A stretch of DNA of 64,000 bases. Origin: Thermomicrobiales bacterium (lineage in GTDB: Bacteria > Chloroflexota > Chloroflexia > Thermomicrobiales > UBA6265). Position numbers and translations under genes: made by a program. Location: contig JAWKPF010000015.1 of assembly GCA_041390825.1 (NCBI GenBank), forward strand, positions 57,632 through 121,631. Direction: 5' to 3'. Below the pieces are notes generated by a model. It was not told the DNA's origin. It was given only the letters and a program-made list of their open reading frames with translations, and ran no database searches. This document shows, piece by piece, positions 38,003 to 47,902 of this stretch (its first letter is position 1; every line of letters begins with the position of its first letter).

Positions 38003-39557
38003 TCAGTGCGCCAGCAAGAATGCACGTCGATTCACCAACGCCTCCATTTCCAGGGCCTGGCTTGCTTCGAGGGCAGCGATAGCGCGCCTGCGAGCAACGA
38101 TCATCGCCGATGACGCAATGTCTCGAACAGTCCTGGCGATTCGGTGCCGGTGACCTTCGCAACGCGGATCGGCATGAAGAGCTGCCCGGCCTTGAGCCCA
38201 AGCTGGTCGGCCAACGCGCCTTGCGGAGCGACGATTCGATGGCAGCTTCGTCCGTTACCGTGCCAGCGTCGAACACCGCCAGCGATCCCGCAACGCGGCC
38301 AGCGCCTGCGCGGCATCGGTCTTCTTGGGAATCAGCAGCGCAGGGTCCGTAGGGGTCAGGTTTCATCCCTGACGAAGAACGACATGAGTTCTGGCCGCGT
38401 CGCTCAACAGCACGGTCGCCAGCGCAACCGGTCACCTCGCGCACCGGGCATACTCGCCGCTGGCCGGATCGAGCGCGGTGTCGGTCACCCGGCCTCGATG
38501 AGGGAATGGAACGACCCGCGCGGTCAGATCGTCAGATCGAGAACATGGTTGATGTACTGCTGGTTGAACCAGCCTTGGAGCTTGTCATAGTCGAACGCGT
38601 CGCAGGTGACGGGCTGACTCGCTCCAGCGACCATTTCTCGAGCAGTTCGTCCCGCGAGAAAATCTCGGTCGTGCCGTCGAGACTCCAACCGAGCAGCGCC
38701 AGGTAGTTCATCAGCGCTTCGGGCAGATATCCCTGGGAGCGGAACTCCTCCATGGCGGTCGAGCCATGCCGTTTCGACAGCTTGCCGCCGCCAGGCGCCA
38801 GGATCAGCGGCATGTGCGCGATCGCCGGCGGGTCCCACCCAAAGGCGGCATAGAGGCGAATGTGCACGGGCGCGGTCGGAATCCACTCCTCGCCGCGCAT
38901 GATGTGGGTGATCTCCATGTCATGATCGTCGATGACGTTGGCCAGGTGATAGGTCGATTAGCCGTCGGACTTGAGCAGCACCCCAGGTCTTCCAGTTGAC
39001 GGTCTGAAAGATCCCGATTCGCCGGATCAGGTCGTAGACCTGGGTGGTGCTCGCGCGGCAAAGCGGACAGCAAGATCGCGCCCGCGGCGGTTCTCGTCGA
39101 TCTCCGCCTGGGAAAGGTGGCGGCAATGGCGATCGTGTGCCCAGGCGGAAGCGCTCTCGCGTTGCTCACGTCGCGCAGCTGTTCAGTCGCTCCGTGCTGG
39201 AAAGCACCGATACCGCGTTTCCCGAATCGATCTTCTGCGTAGCCCTGCTGGTGAGCGCCAACCGCTCGCTCTGTACATAGGGTCCGTGTGGGCCGCCGAC
39301 ATCGAGGCCTTCGTCCCAATCGACGCGCCGAACCAGTGCAGGATTTCCAGAATGCCTTCGGTGGCGCCCTCGACCAGCCGGTTGCGATCGGTATCCTCGA
39401 TACGGAGGATCATGGTTCCATAGGCAAAGGCCGCTCTGCGTAACCTTGGCGAAGGCAATTGAAGAGTGTGGTGCAGGCACGCCGCCGACAAGCCGGTCGG
39501 GTGGGAGGCGTAGCGCACGCGAACGAGGCGGTCGATGGCAATGGTCGGATTGGTCAT
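38003..39557 (-). CDS. gltX: Glutamyl-tRNA synthetase (frame-disrupted)
   Basis: Fragments join into a complete class I GluRS. The start MTNPTIAIDRLVRVRYA is at ATG 39557. TMILRIEDTDRNRLVEGATE, ILEILHWFGASI and DEGLDVGGPHGPYVQSERL are typical. Later come MEITHIMRGEEWIPTAPVHI and KLSKRHGS, the KMSKS-class loop, then GYLPEALMNYLALLGWS. The C-terminal anticodon-binding part reads QLGLKAGQLFMPIRVAKVTG and ends VNRRAFLLAH before TGA at 38003-38005. It attaches glutamate to tRNA-Glu (possibly also tRNA-Gln). At least eight frame breaks occur; in an indispensable gene this argues for sequence error. Confidence 0.93.
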
Positions 39558-39787
39558 GGGGCCTCGAGAACAGGGCAGCCGAACAGATCGTCCGGTCCGA
39601 ACAAACACAATCGCGAATTGTAGCGACCGCACGAGCGGAACGTTCTGAGCCAAGCTGCCGCGCGGATGCGAACCCGTCATACTGGAGAGAACCGTCGATC
39701 CGTTCTGGCGTTCTATCAGATGAGCGCGGAGACACGGCAGATGCCCGCGCTCTCGAAACTGGATAGGTGACACAAGGGGTTCATTGC

Positions 39788-40627
39788 ATGAAACGATTGG
39801 TTGCAACGCTCGGGTTGGCCCTGATGGCCGCGGTGAGCACATTCGGTGGCGCGATGGCGCAAGATGCATCGCCGGTCGCATCGCCCGCGGCAGCCGGTGG
39901 AGTCCGCCGATCGTGTGGGAGTCGAACGACTTCCTGCCCACGGTCAGTTCCGGCACACCCGGGCAGATGCGATCACGCTGGGAAGCGAATATTGGGTGCA
40001 GTTCCTTCCGGACGGCGGCTTCAGTTTCCGCGCGGATTGCAATGGTGGCTTCGGCAGCTATGAAATGGATGGCTCCAGCGTGACGCGCTCGGCCCGCTCG
40101 GGACCACCGCTCATGCTCCTGCCCGGACGGTGGCCGGGGCGGCGGGATTCATCGACGCGCGCTGACATCAGGCCACCAGTTGGGAAGCCAGAGCGGCGCG
40201 AGCGATATGCTGGTGCTGACCACGGCTGATGGAACGAATCTGACCTTCGATGCCGCGGTCACCGGTGTCGTGTGGCAGTGGTCTGAAACCCAGATGAGCG
40301 ATGACACGGTCGTCACGCCGAACAATCCGGAGGACTACTACCTCGCTTTTCACCGGACGGCTCCGTTGTTGGGCAGATCATTGCAACCACGCGCGTTCGG
40401 CAGCTACACCACCGATGGCAGCCAGATCACCATGATGCTGGCAACCACGCGCATGCACTGTGGCGACGATTCCCAGGACACGGCGTATGCCCTGAATCTC
40501 GCCCCAGGTCACCAGCTTTGTGATCCGCGATGGCAAGCTGGCGCTGGCGATGCCGATGGACGCTGGTATCGGTATCTACGAGCCCGGTTCTCGACTAGCC
40601 GACGGCGCCAAATCGTATCGACCTTGA
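39788..40627 (+). CDS. Secreted protein with two META-like domains (frame-disrupted)
   Basis: ATG 39788 with AAGGGG upstream starts a signal peptide (MKRLVATLGLALMAAVSTFG..., cleavage near AMA-Q). Two similar META/HslJ-type domains follow. The first has WVQFLPDGGFSFRADCNGGF, GSYEMDGSSV. The second has VVWQWSETQMSDDTVVTPNN, EDYYLAFH, GSYTTDGSQITMMLATTRMH with the usual T-x-M-x-C ending, then FVIRDGKLALAMPMDAGIGI in another frame. META domains occur in heat-shock and inhibitor-like envelope proteins; function here is unknown. The 3' end overlaps the convergent secreted protein gene by about 30 bases. Confidence 0.75.
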
Positions 40628-41232
40628 GCGTGGGCGGCGTTCTGGCCGCCCGCGTTCCCCTGGACTTCGATTGGAACCACTTCGTCGATCAGGAATCGTC
40701 CCGGCACTTCGGAACGCGTGATGAAGAGCGCGTGGCCTCGGGCTTGGCGCCGTCCGGTCAGATCTTCGCCCACGACCACGATGTACCCGGCCATCGCCGG
40801 GCAACTGCATCGCGCCGAAGAACTGGATCTGGAGATAGTTCTCGGGTTGCAGCGATCGATCGACCTGCAACCCGGCGATCAACTCATCGTCGAGTCCATT
40901 GGAGCAAGAACGCTGCAATCCAGGTATCGGTAGGCGGCCAGCGCCTTCGGCGGCTCACCGGTGTTGACGCAGGCAATCGCCCGAGGATCCTTCTCGACTT
41001 CCGTTCCAGGAAGAAAGAGCTCCTCGCCATCAGGCAACGTGATGTTTCCCGTGATTGTATCGTTGGAAACGGTCGAAGCTCGGCGTCCTCGATGCGCTGC
41101 AAGTCCGCAGGCGTGAGCGGGTTTAGGGTGTTGCAGGGTCGAGAACGGCAACGGTAGGTGTGCTCCTGCCCATGGGACAGCCAACAGCGCGGCAAGCACA
41201 GTCAACGTCATCAACCAACAACGAATGCGCAT
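40595..41232 (-). CDS. Secreted hypothetical protein (frame-disrupted)
   Basis: ATG 41232 has GGAGGA about five bases upstream. The N-terminus is a signal peptide (MRIRCWLMTLTVLAALLAVP, cleavage near AGA-H). Further fragments read ITLPDGEELFLPGTEVEKDP, AIACVNTGEPPKALAAYRYL, LIAGLQVDRSLQPENYLQIQ, then MAGYIVVVGEDLTGRRQARG and GRFLIDEVVPIEVQGNAGGQ. The conserved-looking Cys in AIACVNTG and hydrophobic strands suggest a folded exported domain of ~200 residues. I do not recognise the family. It is convergent with the META protein gene. Confidence 0.6.
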
Positions 41233-41349
41233 AGATTCCTCCGGCGCGGCCCGCTTCGACCGTACGCCCGCTCTCAATTACAGCAGAACACGCTAGGATG
41301 TTGGCAAGCGCAACTCGTCACGTCAGCAGCATCGACAGGAGCCGCCTCG

Positions 41350-42155
41350 ATGTCCGAATCCACCAGTGCTTCCTGGGTCCGCTCACCGGATGGGAAAGCC
41401 GACGCCCCTTCCGCACGACACCATTCTCCGACAGTTCTTGCGTTCCAAAGCGCGTTTCAGCAGCTCCTCGGCGGTGCACACGGCGCCAAATCGTTGCTAC
41501 CGATCCTTTCTGGCAGTCGATACCGGCCGGCCAGCCGTTCGTGAATCTTGCGCTGTTGCGGAAACCGCTCTTCGGCACCGGAGCTTGCCAAGACCATGGA
41601 TGAGCTGGAAGCAGCGGTCTTTGGCACGCCGGGGCGACTGGCTATGCCGTGGTCTATTCCCCGCTGCCGACGGCTGACCTGAGTCCGGTTGGACGCTTTC
41701 CTAGCCATCCCCGCCCACAGCTGCGGAGCCCCTTTATTGATCGACACCGGGCATCTTCGATGGAACCAGGTTTCGTCGATCGAGCAATTGATCCAGTTCG
41801 AGCGCGTCATGATCGAAGGTTTCGACATGGACGACATGCGCAGGATGCCGGACCGTTCGCTCTTTCCCCAGAGATCATCGATGACTCCCGTTTTCCGGGC
41901 CTGGCTTGGCTACCTCGACGGCAGGCAGTGGCCGGGAGGCCGGGAGCGTATGGCCAATGAGGGGTTGGTCGATGTGATCAGCGACGCGCTGCCCCAGGCA
42001 CGGCGCAAGGAGGCTCGGGCTGACCGTCACCCAGCGGCGCGGCCAGAGCTGGGATGGCCCGCGGTGCTGTTCTCCAGCGACGAAGGCCGCTCCGTCTACG
42101 AACGATTGGGGTTCGTCCCGATTCTGCGGGGTCGTTCTGGTATCGGGAGCGATAG
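41350..42155 (+). CDS. GNAT-family N-acetyltransferase (frame-disrupted)
   Basis: AGGAG lies eight bases before ATG 41350. Fragments include MDELEAAVFGTPGRLAMPWS, YAVVYSPLPTADLSPVGRF, VMIEGFDMDDMRRMPDRSLF, AWLGYLDGRQWPGG, then QARRKEARADRHPAARPELG and VLFSSDEGRSVYERLGFVPI, ending RERx before TAG. The A-x-R-x-x-G acetyl-CoA loop is distorted by indels (QARRK.G expected), but the closing SDEGRSVYERLGFVP is a standard GNAT C-terminal motif. It acetylates an amine of unknown identity. Confidence 0.68.
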
Positions 42156-42691
42156 CGCCAGAAGCAGTACCTACACCATTCTGCGTGGGCTCTCACGCCA
42201 ATCTACGTAGGTCGTACATACGGATCTACGCAAGGAATCCGCAATTCTGCCGATGTCATCACGCTGGAAATGGCGGATGATGGTGGTGTGAGCAGGACAC
42301 GGGGCTCGCACGGAAACAGGGCGGCAGATAAGGCAGGCCGGAGCTGAATCCACTAGGTGACGCGAGACGCCGGGTCCCAACTCCAAACCTAAGGTGAGCG
42401 CCGGTATTTGAAACCGGCGCAAAGGAGATAGGAAGAAACAGAAAATGGTGGTCACGATGTTGCGGGCGTCGATGGTGGCGCGGGAGATCGGTCTCGAGCG
42501 GGGAGCGCAAGATGATGCCATCATCACCGCATGATGGCTCGGGAGCAACCGGCCAGATCAGCGAACTGGGCTGGTTCGGTGGCATCAAGGCAACGGCGTT
42601 TCCTGTCCGATGCGGTTCGCGCAGGGTTCGCACAGCGACGCATGACCGAGGCCCGCGGCTAAACCGCCGGTAGCGTGAGAGGACGGAGATA
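42156..42691. other. Gap with no supported gene
   Basis: About 535 bases between the acetyltransferase stop and a small membrane ORF. Frames on both strands give only Arg/Ser/Pro-rich, unprotein-like translations. I see no RNA gene, repeat or clear promoter. Confidence 0.3.
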
Positions 42692-42802
42692 ATGGAACTG
42701 ATACTGGTGTTGATGCTGATTGCAATTCTTTTGGGGATCACGCCCCTGCTGGACCGGGCAAGATCGGTCGAAGAAAGCTGGCCAGACGTGTCGTACGAGT
42801 AG
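42692..42802 (+). CDS. Small single-TM protein, 36 residues
   Basis: ATG 42692 is preceded by GGAGAT (GGAG six bases upstream). The product starts MELILVLMLIAILLGITPLL, a clean hydrophobic helix, and continues with a charged tail (DRARSVEESWPDVSYE) to a TAG at 42800. Its size and layout fit a small membrane protein or peptide, but in unpolished sequence the frame could be accidental. No family recognised. Confidence 0.4.
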   Translation: MELILVLMLIAILLGITPLLDRARSVEESWPDVSYE

Positions 42803-42872
42803 TCGACATGGCCAGGGTATCGAATGCATGACGAGCGGTTGCAATTGCGGCCGCTCGATTTTTGCAACGGGT

Positions 42873-42930
42873 AACTGGCAACCAGCGGCTGGCAACTGGC
42901 AACTGGCAACTGGCAACTGGCAACTGGCAA
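42873..42930. repeat. Heptamer tandem array (AACTGGC)
   Basis: About eight units of period seven: AACTGGC, AACCAGC, GGCTGGC, then five near-identical AACTGGC copies. This is the most regular of four heptamer arrays in the window. It lies in the gap between the small membrane ORF and the LLM oxidoreductase stop. Confidence 0.75.
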
Positions 42931-42996
42931 ATTGTACGGTTCCGAGCCAGCCGAGCAACAGTGGTCGATTCGTTCTTGCTGACTGTTGGGTGGTTC

Positions 42997-43790
42997 CTAA
43001 CTTACGTTTGGCATGACCGCGTTGGCGAGGAGGAACATGGTTTCGGTGTCGTCTTGCTCGACCTGGACGACGAAGTACTGCGCGCCGGCGTTCCGCAGCC
43101 CCTGATAGTAGGCAACGGCGCGGTCGACCGAAGCCGACGCCAGAAATGAGCGCCCATTGCTGCGTGCGCCGGCAGAGGTCGATTTCGACGTATCGATGGC
43201 ATCGGCGCGCATCGGCTTCACCTGTGTGGGCGCAAGCACAGCATGGACGTGAAGTGCGATTTCAGCACCTCGTTGCGCGGGCGTCCCAGATCGTCGAGAT
43301 GCCCGTCGAGCGCTGCGGCGTTTCCTGCCTGGGCGAACCGCTCGGCATCGTTGCGCCGGCGTCCTTCGCCGCCTCGTTGACATTGCAGGCATCGCCCCAG
43401 GTAGCAACCTGACGCAACGTGCCTTTCTTTCCGCTGCCGCCAACCAGCACAGGCGGCCGTCGCGCGGGTGATCTGCATGCCGTCGATATCGAACGTCTCG
43501 CCATGATGCGTGTACGGAGCGCCCAGCCACAGCCCATCGACGACCTCGATCAGCTCATCCAGGTCTTTCTGGCGACGACCGATTCCGGGAAAGTCGAGGT
43601 TCATCATGGCGTACTCGGCCTGGAACCAGCCAGACCCCACGCCGAGGATCAAAGCGCCCATGGCCCAATCCAGGTCGGCCTGCATGCGGGCAACGAACGC
43701 GGGATGGCGATGGGTGGCGGCCATCACGAGCTGCCCGGATAGAGCCGTTCAGTTACCGCGGCCGCGCCGCAAGGCGCAATGTACGGATCC
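42997..43790 (-). CDS. LLM-class F420-dependent oxidoreductase (frame-disrupted, N-terminus not found)
   Basis: Fragments match the luciferase-like monooxygenase fold: YPGSS then MMAATHRHPAFVARMQADLD, ALILGVGSGWFQAEYAMMNL (the GxGxGW segment), LIEVVDGLWLGAPYTHHGET, FDIDGMQITRA, VGGSGKKGTLRQVATWGDAC (phosphate-binding loop), SVDRAVAYYQGLRNAGAQYF and a VVQVEQDD tail ending NAVMPNVS. The usual first ~70 residues of the barrel are not recognisable upstream, because of either truncation or errors. Such enzymes reduce or oxidise diverse substrates with F420 or FMN; specificity unknown. Confidence 0.72.
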
Positions 43791-44330
43791 GGCATGCAGC
43801 GCGGGGTGATCATGATGAAAAACGGAAATCAGACAACGCTTCCATTTTGCCGGGCAACGTCCATCATGCAGCAACGCATCCCTCCGTGCAGGCACCACCA
43901 CTTGCATACCATGGACCCCGTCGTCTTTGCAGCTTTGGCAGCCATGGATGTCGAGCCATTGCAACCTCTTTCCTTCTCGATCCTCGCTACATCACTCTCG
44001 GCAGAATGACCGAGACGTCGTTCGATGTCCAGCCGGGGGTTCAGCATTCAGACGTCAGTCGATGGTCGTCAGAAACGGGACATTGGGCCGGAAACGAAGG
44101 AAACCGCGAGGAGCGGCAGCTGGACCGCCTCGTTCTCACGACTGGAAACTGACGACTGACATCGGCTCGTTACGGTTAAGCCGTGCAGGTGTTAATTCGA
44201 GCGCGCCCGGTGGGAACTCTCGCCCGGAAGTTGCGAACTGACCGGTGTATGGGGTGGAGATGCGCGGTGCCACCGCCGTTCGGAAGTTCCCAGAGGGTCA
44301 TATCGACATGCGGCGTGACCTGGTGGCCGG
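43791..44330. other. Gap with no supported gene
   Basis: About 540 bases upstream of the LLM gene and downstream of the SH3b gene. It contains the heptamer array at 44139-44160. Some minus-strand fragments could belong to the missing N-terminus of the LLM protein or the end of the SH3b protein, but I cannot join them convincingly. Confidence 0.3.
44139..44160. repeat. Short degenerate heptamer array (GACTGGA/AACTGAC)
   Basis: Three units of period seven (GACTGGA, AACTGAC, GACTGAC), related to the arrays at 11001, 23554 and 42873. It is intergenic, beyond the 3' end of the SH3b gene. Confidence 0.4.
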
Positions 44331-46051
44331 TTACCGCCCGGACCAGTCGGTGCCGACCTGCTGCCCCCTGCACGTGACGACCGTCCCCGACGTGATCGTA
44401 CTCAGGGTGATATGGAAGAGGGCGATGCCGTAGCCATTCCCCATACCGATCAGGAGACCTAACCGCTGGTCCAGAGCACGGTGCCGGAGGCCGGGGCGCC
44501 AGGCCGGCTGACCGATCGTTGCCTGCCTCTCCATCAGGGTGCGCTGCGGGTCGAAGAGTACATGTAGGTCTGACCGTTGTGCGTGCCCCGTTGTATCCCT
44601 GGATGATCGATCAGCTACGCCGGAAACCGGCCAGATCAGCAGTCCACCGGGGGTACCCGGCGTCGTGGGCTCATCGAAGGTCAGGTAGTCTGCCGAGATG
44701 TACCCAGCCACGCCGGAATAGGTCACCGGATAGTAGTTATTGATTGCACTGCCGGTGACGGTGACAAGCGAAACCCTCCTTTGACTGGATGACGCTTTGT
44801 AGTTCATACCAGGACGGAACGCAAGTTGACATTGTGAGTCGTCGAGCAGGCTCGGTCGGCTGTTGGGTCGGTGTGTTCAGGACCGGGGTCGGTCGGTTGC
44901 GGGCAGGCGCCCAGGTGGTCGCCGAGGCGTAACCATTGATGCCGTTGTAGCGAACCGGGTAGAAACCGTTCACCAGGCTGCCGGTGATGCTCACCGTGGC
45001 GCCGTCCGGCGCGACCGTCAGGATGGAGTAGTTCGTGCCGTGGGCCTGAGCGCAGGTCGAGCGACCCATCGATCCCGGTGGCGTGTCGATCGCCGGGCGA
45101 TGGCGACGGCGGCGTGCCACCGGTTGCGGAAAACTCGTCGCAGGCACAGCCATTGCGGTCGACCCGTAGCGAACCGGGTAGAAGCCGTTCTGCAGCGCGC
45201 CGGTGATCGTGACCGTCGATCCGCCGGGCATCACCAGGATGACCGGTAACCAGTCCCTGGACCTGATCGGAGATTGAGGGCTCCGTCGATCACCGTTGCC
45301 GTCTGACCCGAGGGGTGTCGTCGGAACCGGGGTCGGATTGGAGCCGATCTATGGAAGCCGCGTACGCGTAGCCGGTATACGTGCCATAGCGAACCGGATA
45401 GGAGCCGTTGGTCAGCGAACCGGTAATGGTGCCGTAGCCCCGCCCATGTGACGGTCGACGAATAGTTCGTTCCAGGGCCGGAGCGGAGGTTGAGCGCCGT
45501 CGATCACTGTGGCGGTTGTGCTGCCGCTGCCAGTGGAGATGTATTGGCTCGCCATTACAGCCGGTGACGCCGTTGTAGGTCAGCTGCGCCAAAGCATTCT
45601 GAACCGAACCGGTGGTATTGACAGTGGCGCCATTGGGAATGACAAGCAATACGCCATAGCTCGTGCCCCAGCCCAGAACGCAGATTGACATTGGCGGCGG
45701 TCGTAGTCGCCGCCGCAGCGGGGCGACAACATCAGGGTGCGCAGATAGTCGGACAGCATGTATCCGGTCTGCCCCCGCGCCACGACCTGATACCAGACGG
45801 TGCCATCCAGGTCGTCGGTGAACGGCCCGTCGAGCACGTTCACGAGCCAGCCCTCTGGCGCTGGTCGGCACATTGGGGTAAAGGACGGAGAATCCCGCAG
45901 GTTGACGTGCCGCACTTCGGCCACTTCGGCATCTGCGCCCAACTCCAGGTCAGTGGCCGCTCTCGCGTGCAGTTTGTTGATGGCGCTGGAAACCAGGCAG
46001 AGCACCAGTGGTCGTGAGCCAACGACTGGCCCAGAGCAGGGAGCGGAGCAT
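44331..46051 (-). CDS. Exported bacterial SH3 (SH3b) repeat protein (frame-disrupted)
   Basis: ATG 46051 with GAGGGGAAG upstream begins a hydrophobic signal-like segment (MLRSLLWASRWLTTTGAL). The first SH3b-type module is VAEVRHVNLRDSPSFTPM then GTVWYQVVARGQTGYMLSDY. At least five further modules follow at ~219-base spacing; conserved ends are GFYPVRYGSTA, GFYPVRYNGINGYASATTW, GSYPVRYGTYTGYAYAASID, NYYPVTYSGVAGYISADYL and LAQLTYNGVTG. Each also has an NLRSGPGT(N/S)Y-like start, broken by indels, and a VxPxGATVxxTGSxxNG core. SH3b domains bind peptidoglycan or peptides in the wall. No catalytic domain is visible; the 3' end is uncertain. Confidence 0.75.
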
Positions 46052-46390
46052 CGGGCTTCCCCTCTTCGATTTAGCCGTTTCCGTCACTGCAATGAGCGGA
46101 ACAGCATACCGCGCGGTGCGAGTCGCGCGAGCGGGCTGGTATGTCTGGCAACAGACTACCGTTCGTTGGCGGCGTACGCAACCGTACGCCTGAGAATCCC
46201 TTTCGCCGTCCAAAGCGAGGCGGACTTTCAGTCAATCCAGACGGTTCGCGAAACTCCGGCGCAAAACCTGCCGATCGACCCAATTATTGCGAACATTCGC
46301 ATCGAAATCGTTGCGTTAGCGTCGCAGCCATCGACGACTCAAAGCGACCCGATCAGATTTGCCAGAGTGACAACGAAACCTGAGAAAAAT

Positions 46391-46417
46391 GGACGCTGGC
46401 GGCGTACACCAGCGTCC
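46391..46417 (-). terminator. Intrinsic terminator of the aminotransferase gene
   Basis: Read on the minus strand: a perfect 9-bp stem GGACGCTGG / CCAGCGTCC with a 9-base loop, followed at once by ATTTTTCTCA. It starts 28 bases after the aminotransferase stop. This is the best rho-independent terminator in the window. Confidence 0.85.
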
Positions 46418-46444
46418 TTCCTCCGACTTCGGGTGACGTTCCCG

Positions 46445-47779
46445 CTAGACCAGGATCGTCTCGATCGACGCAGCAACCGCCTCTGCGACGGTCTTCGCCT
46501 GCCTCGTCGACAGGGTCAGCGGCGGCGCGGCGACCGTCATTGGTGCAACGCACGATCCCGTTCTTGCGCGTTTCAAAGCGTCAGCTTGTCGCCCATCTTC
46601 AGCGCCAGGTCGTACTTGGCTTTGGTCTCCTTGTTCTCGACGACCATTTCGACCAGCGTCATCTGGCCAATACCACGAATATCGCCAACATGCGCGTGGT
46701 CGTCGAGCAACCGATGCAGTTCGGCGCGCAACGCGTCGCTACCGACCTTGGCGGCTAGTGGCGAGATCTTCGCCTCTTCGAGGATCTGGATGTTGCGCAG
46801 CGCGACTGCACGCAGCGGGTGTCCGGAAGTACGTGAATCCATGCATGAACATGCGATCCGCTGGACATGGTGTCGAAGATCTCGTCGAAACCGCCGACCC
46901 TCAGGATGTAGCCCGAGGTGATGCCCTTGGCGAACGAGGCAATAGCCTACGAGCCCGAACGTCTCCTGGCCAAACATCGCCGTCCGGCCGAACCCGTTGA
47001 TGACCTCATCGGCGATGAGCAGAATGCCGTGCTTGTCGAGGGTCTTTCGAACCGCCGGCCAATAGCCGTCTGGCGGAACCGTCACCGCCGGCGCCTTGCA
47101 CAGGCTCGGCAATCATGGCCGCGATCGTGTCCGCCCCTTCGGCGGCGATCATGTCTTCAGCTCCTTGACCAGCTTGGCGACGAACTCCTCCGAGAGTCCT
47201 TCGCCAGCCGATACGCGTAGGGCGGGCTGACATGCACGTAACCGGGCACCATCGGGCCCAAAGCCTTCGTGATACGTCGGGATACCGGTGGCCGCAAGCG
47301 CGCGCCCATGGCGATCCGTGATAGTACCGGCGAGCGATGATCTTGGTCTTCTCGAAGCGCCCCGTGACCACCAGTAGTAGCGGGCGATCTTGAGCGGAAA
47401 CGTTCGTTCGATTCCGCGCCGCCAGAGGTGAACTGGAAGTGATTCAGATGCCAGGAAGATCTCGGCCAGCTTCGCGGCCAGCTCGATCGACGGCGGCGAA
47501 GCCGAACCAAAGAAATTGGGCACGAAATCGGCCGTCATGATCTGTTCCGCGGCAACATCGGCCAGCACCTTGCGCCCGTGCCCGACGTTGACATTCCACA
47601 GGCCGGCGAAGGCGTCGATGTATTGCTTGCCATCCGTGTCCCAGAGATAGACACCCTCACCCTGGGCGAGAATCAGCGGCCCATGCTCTCGCATGTCCTT
47701 GAGGTTGGAAACGGGTGCAGCAGGTACGCGCCCCAATCGCAACCAGCTCGGTGGTGTTCCAGGTTTGTGTTGCAGTCAT
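46445..47779 (-). CDS. Class III PLP-dependent aminotransferase (frame-disrupted)
   Basis: Fragments give an omega-amino-acid/diamine-type aminotransferase: SNLKDMREHGPLILAQGEGV, YLWDTDGKQYIDAFAGLWNV, NVGHGRKVLADVAAEQIMTA; AAMIAEPVQGAGG; VTVPPDGYWPAVRKTLDKHG; ILLIADEVINGFGRT, which has the Asp that binds the PLP pyridine N. Near 46,850 the HGFTYSGHPL-type segment is split over frames (YSGHP expected, SGHPLRAVALRN seen). The PLP-Lys segment lies around 46,900 and is garbled. It ends VAASIETILV before TAG. The amino donor is unknown. ATG 47779 has AAGGAG 13 bases upstream. A U-tailed terminator follows. Confidence 0.88.
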
Positions 47780-47902
47780 TGCCCAGCTCTGCTCCTTTGC
47801 CATTTATTGCCAAGTTGCTGATTGGATTGTGCCACGATCACCGGAACCGCCGTTGTCTGCACGACCCGAAACAGATAGCGAACAACCTGACGTCGTACCG
47901 CT

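Noticed and set aside
38000..39600. Loss of function of gltX as a real biological event
   Set aside because: No other synthetase for Glu is visible to replace it, all motifs are present in order, and breaks are single-base; most likely error.
42873..42930. A CRISPR or telomere-like array for the AACTGGC repeats
   Set aside because: The period is seven with no spacers, and the site is internal to a gene-dense region.
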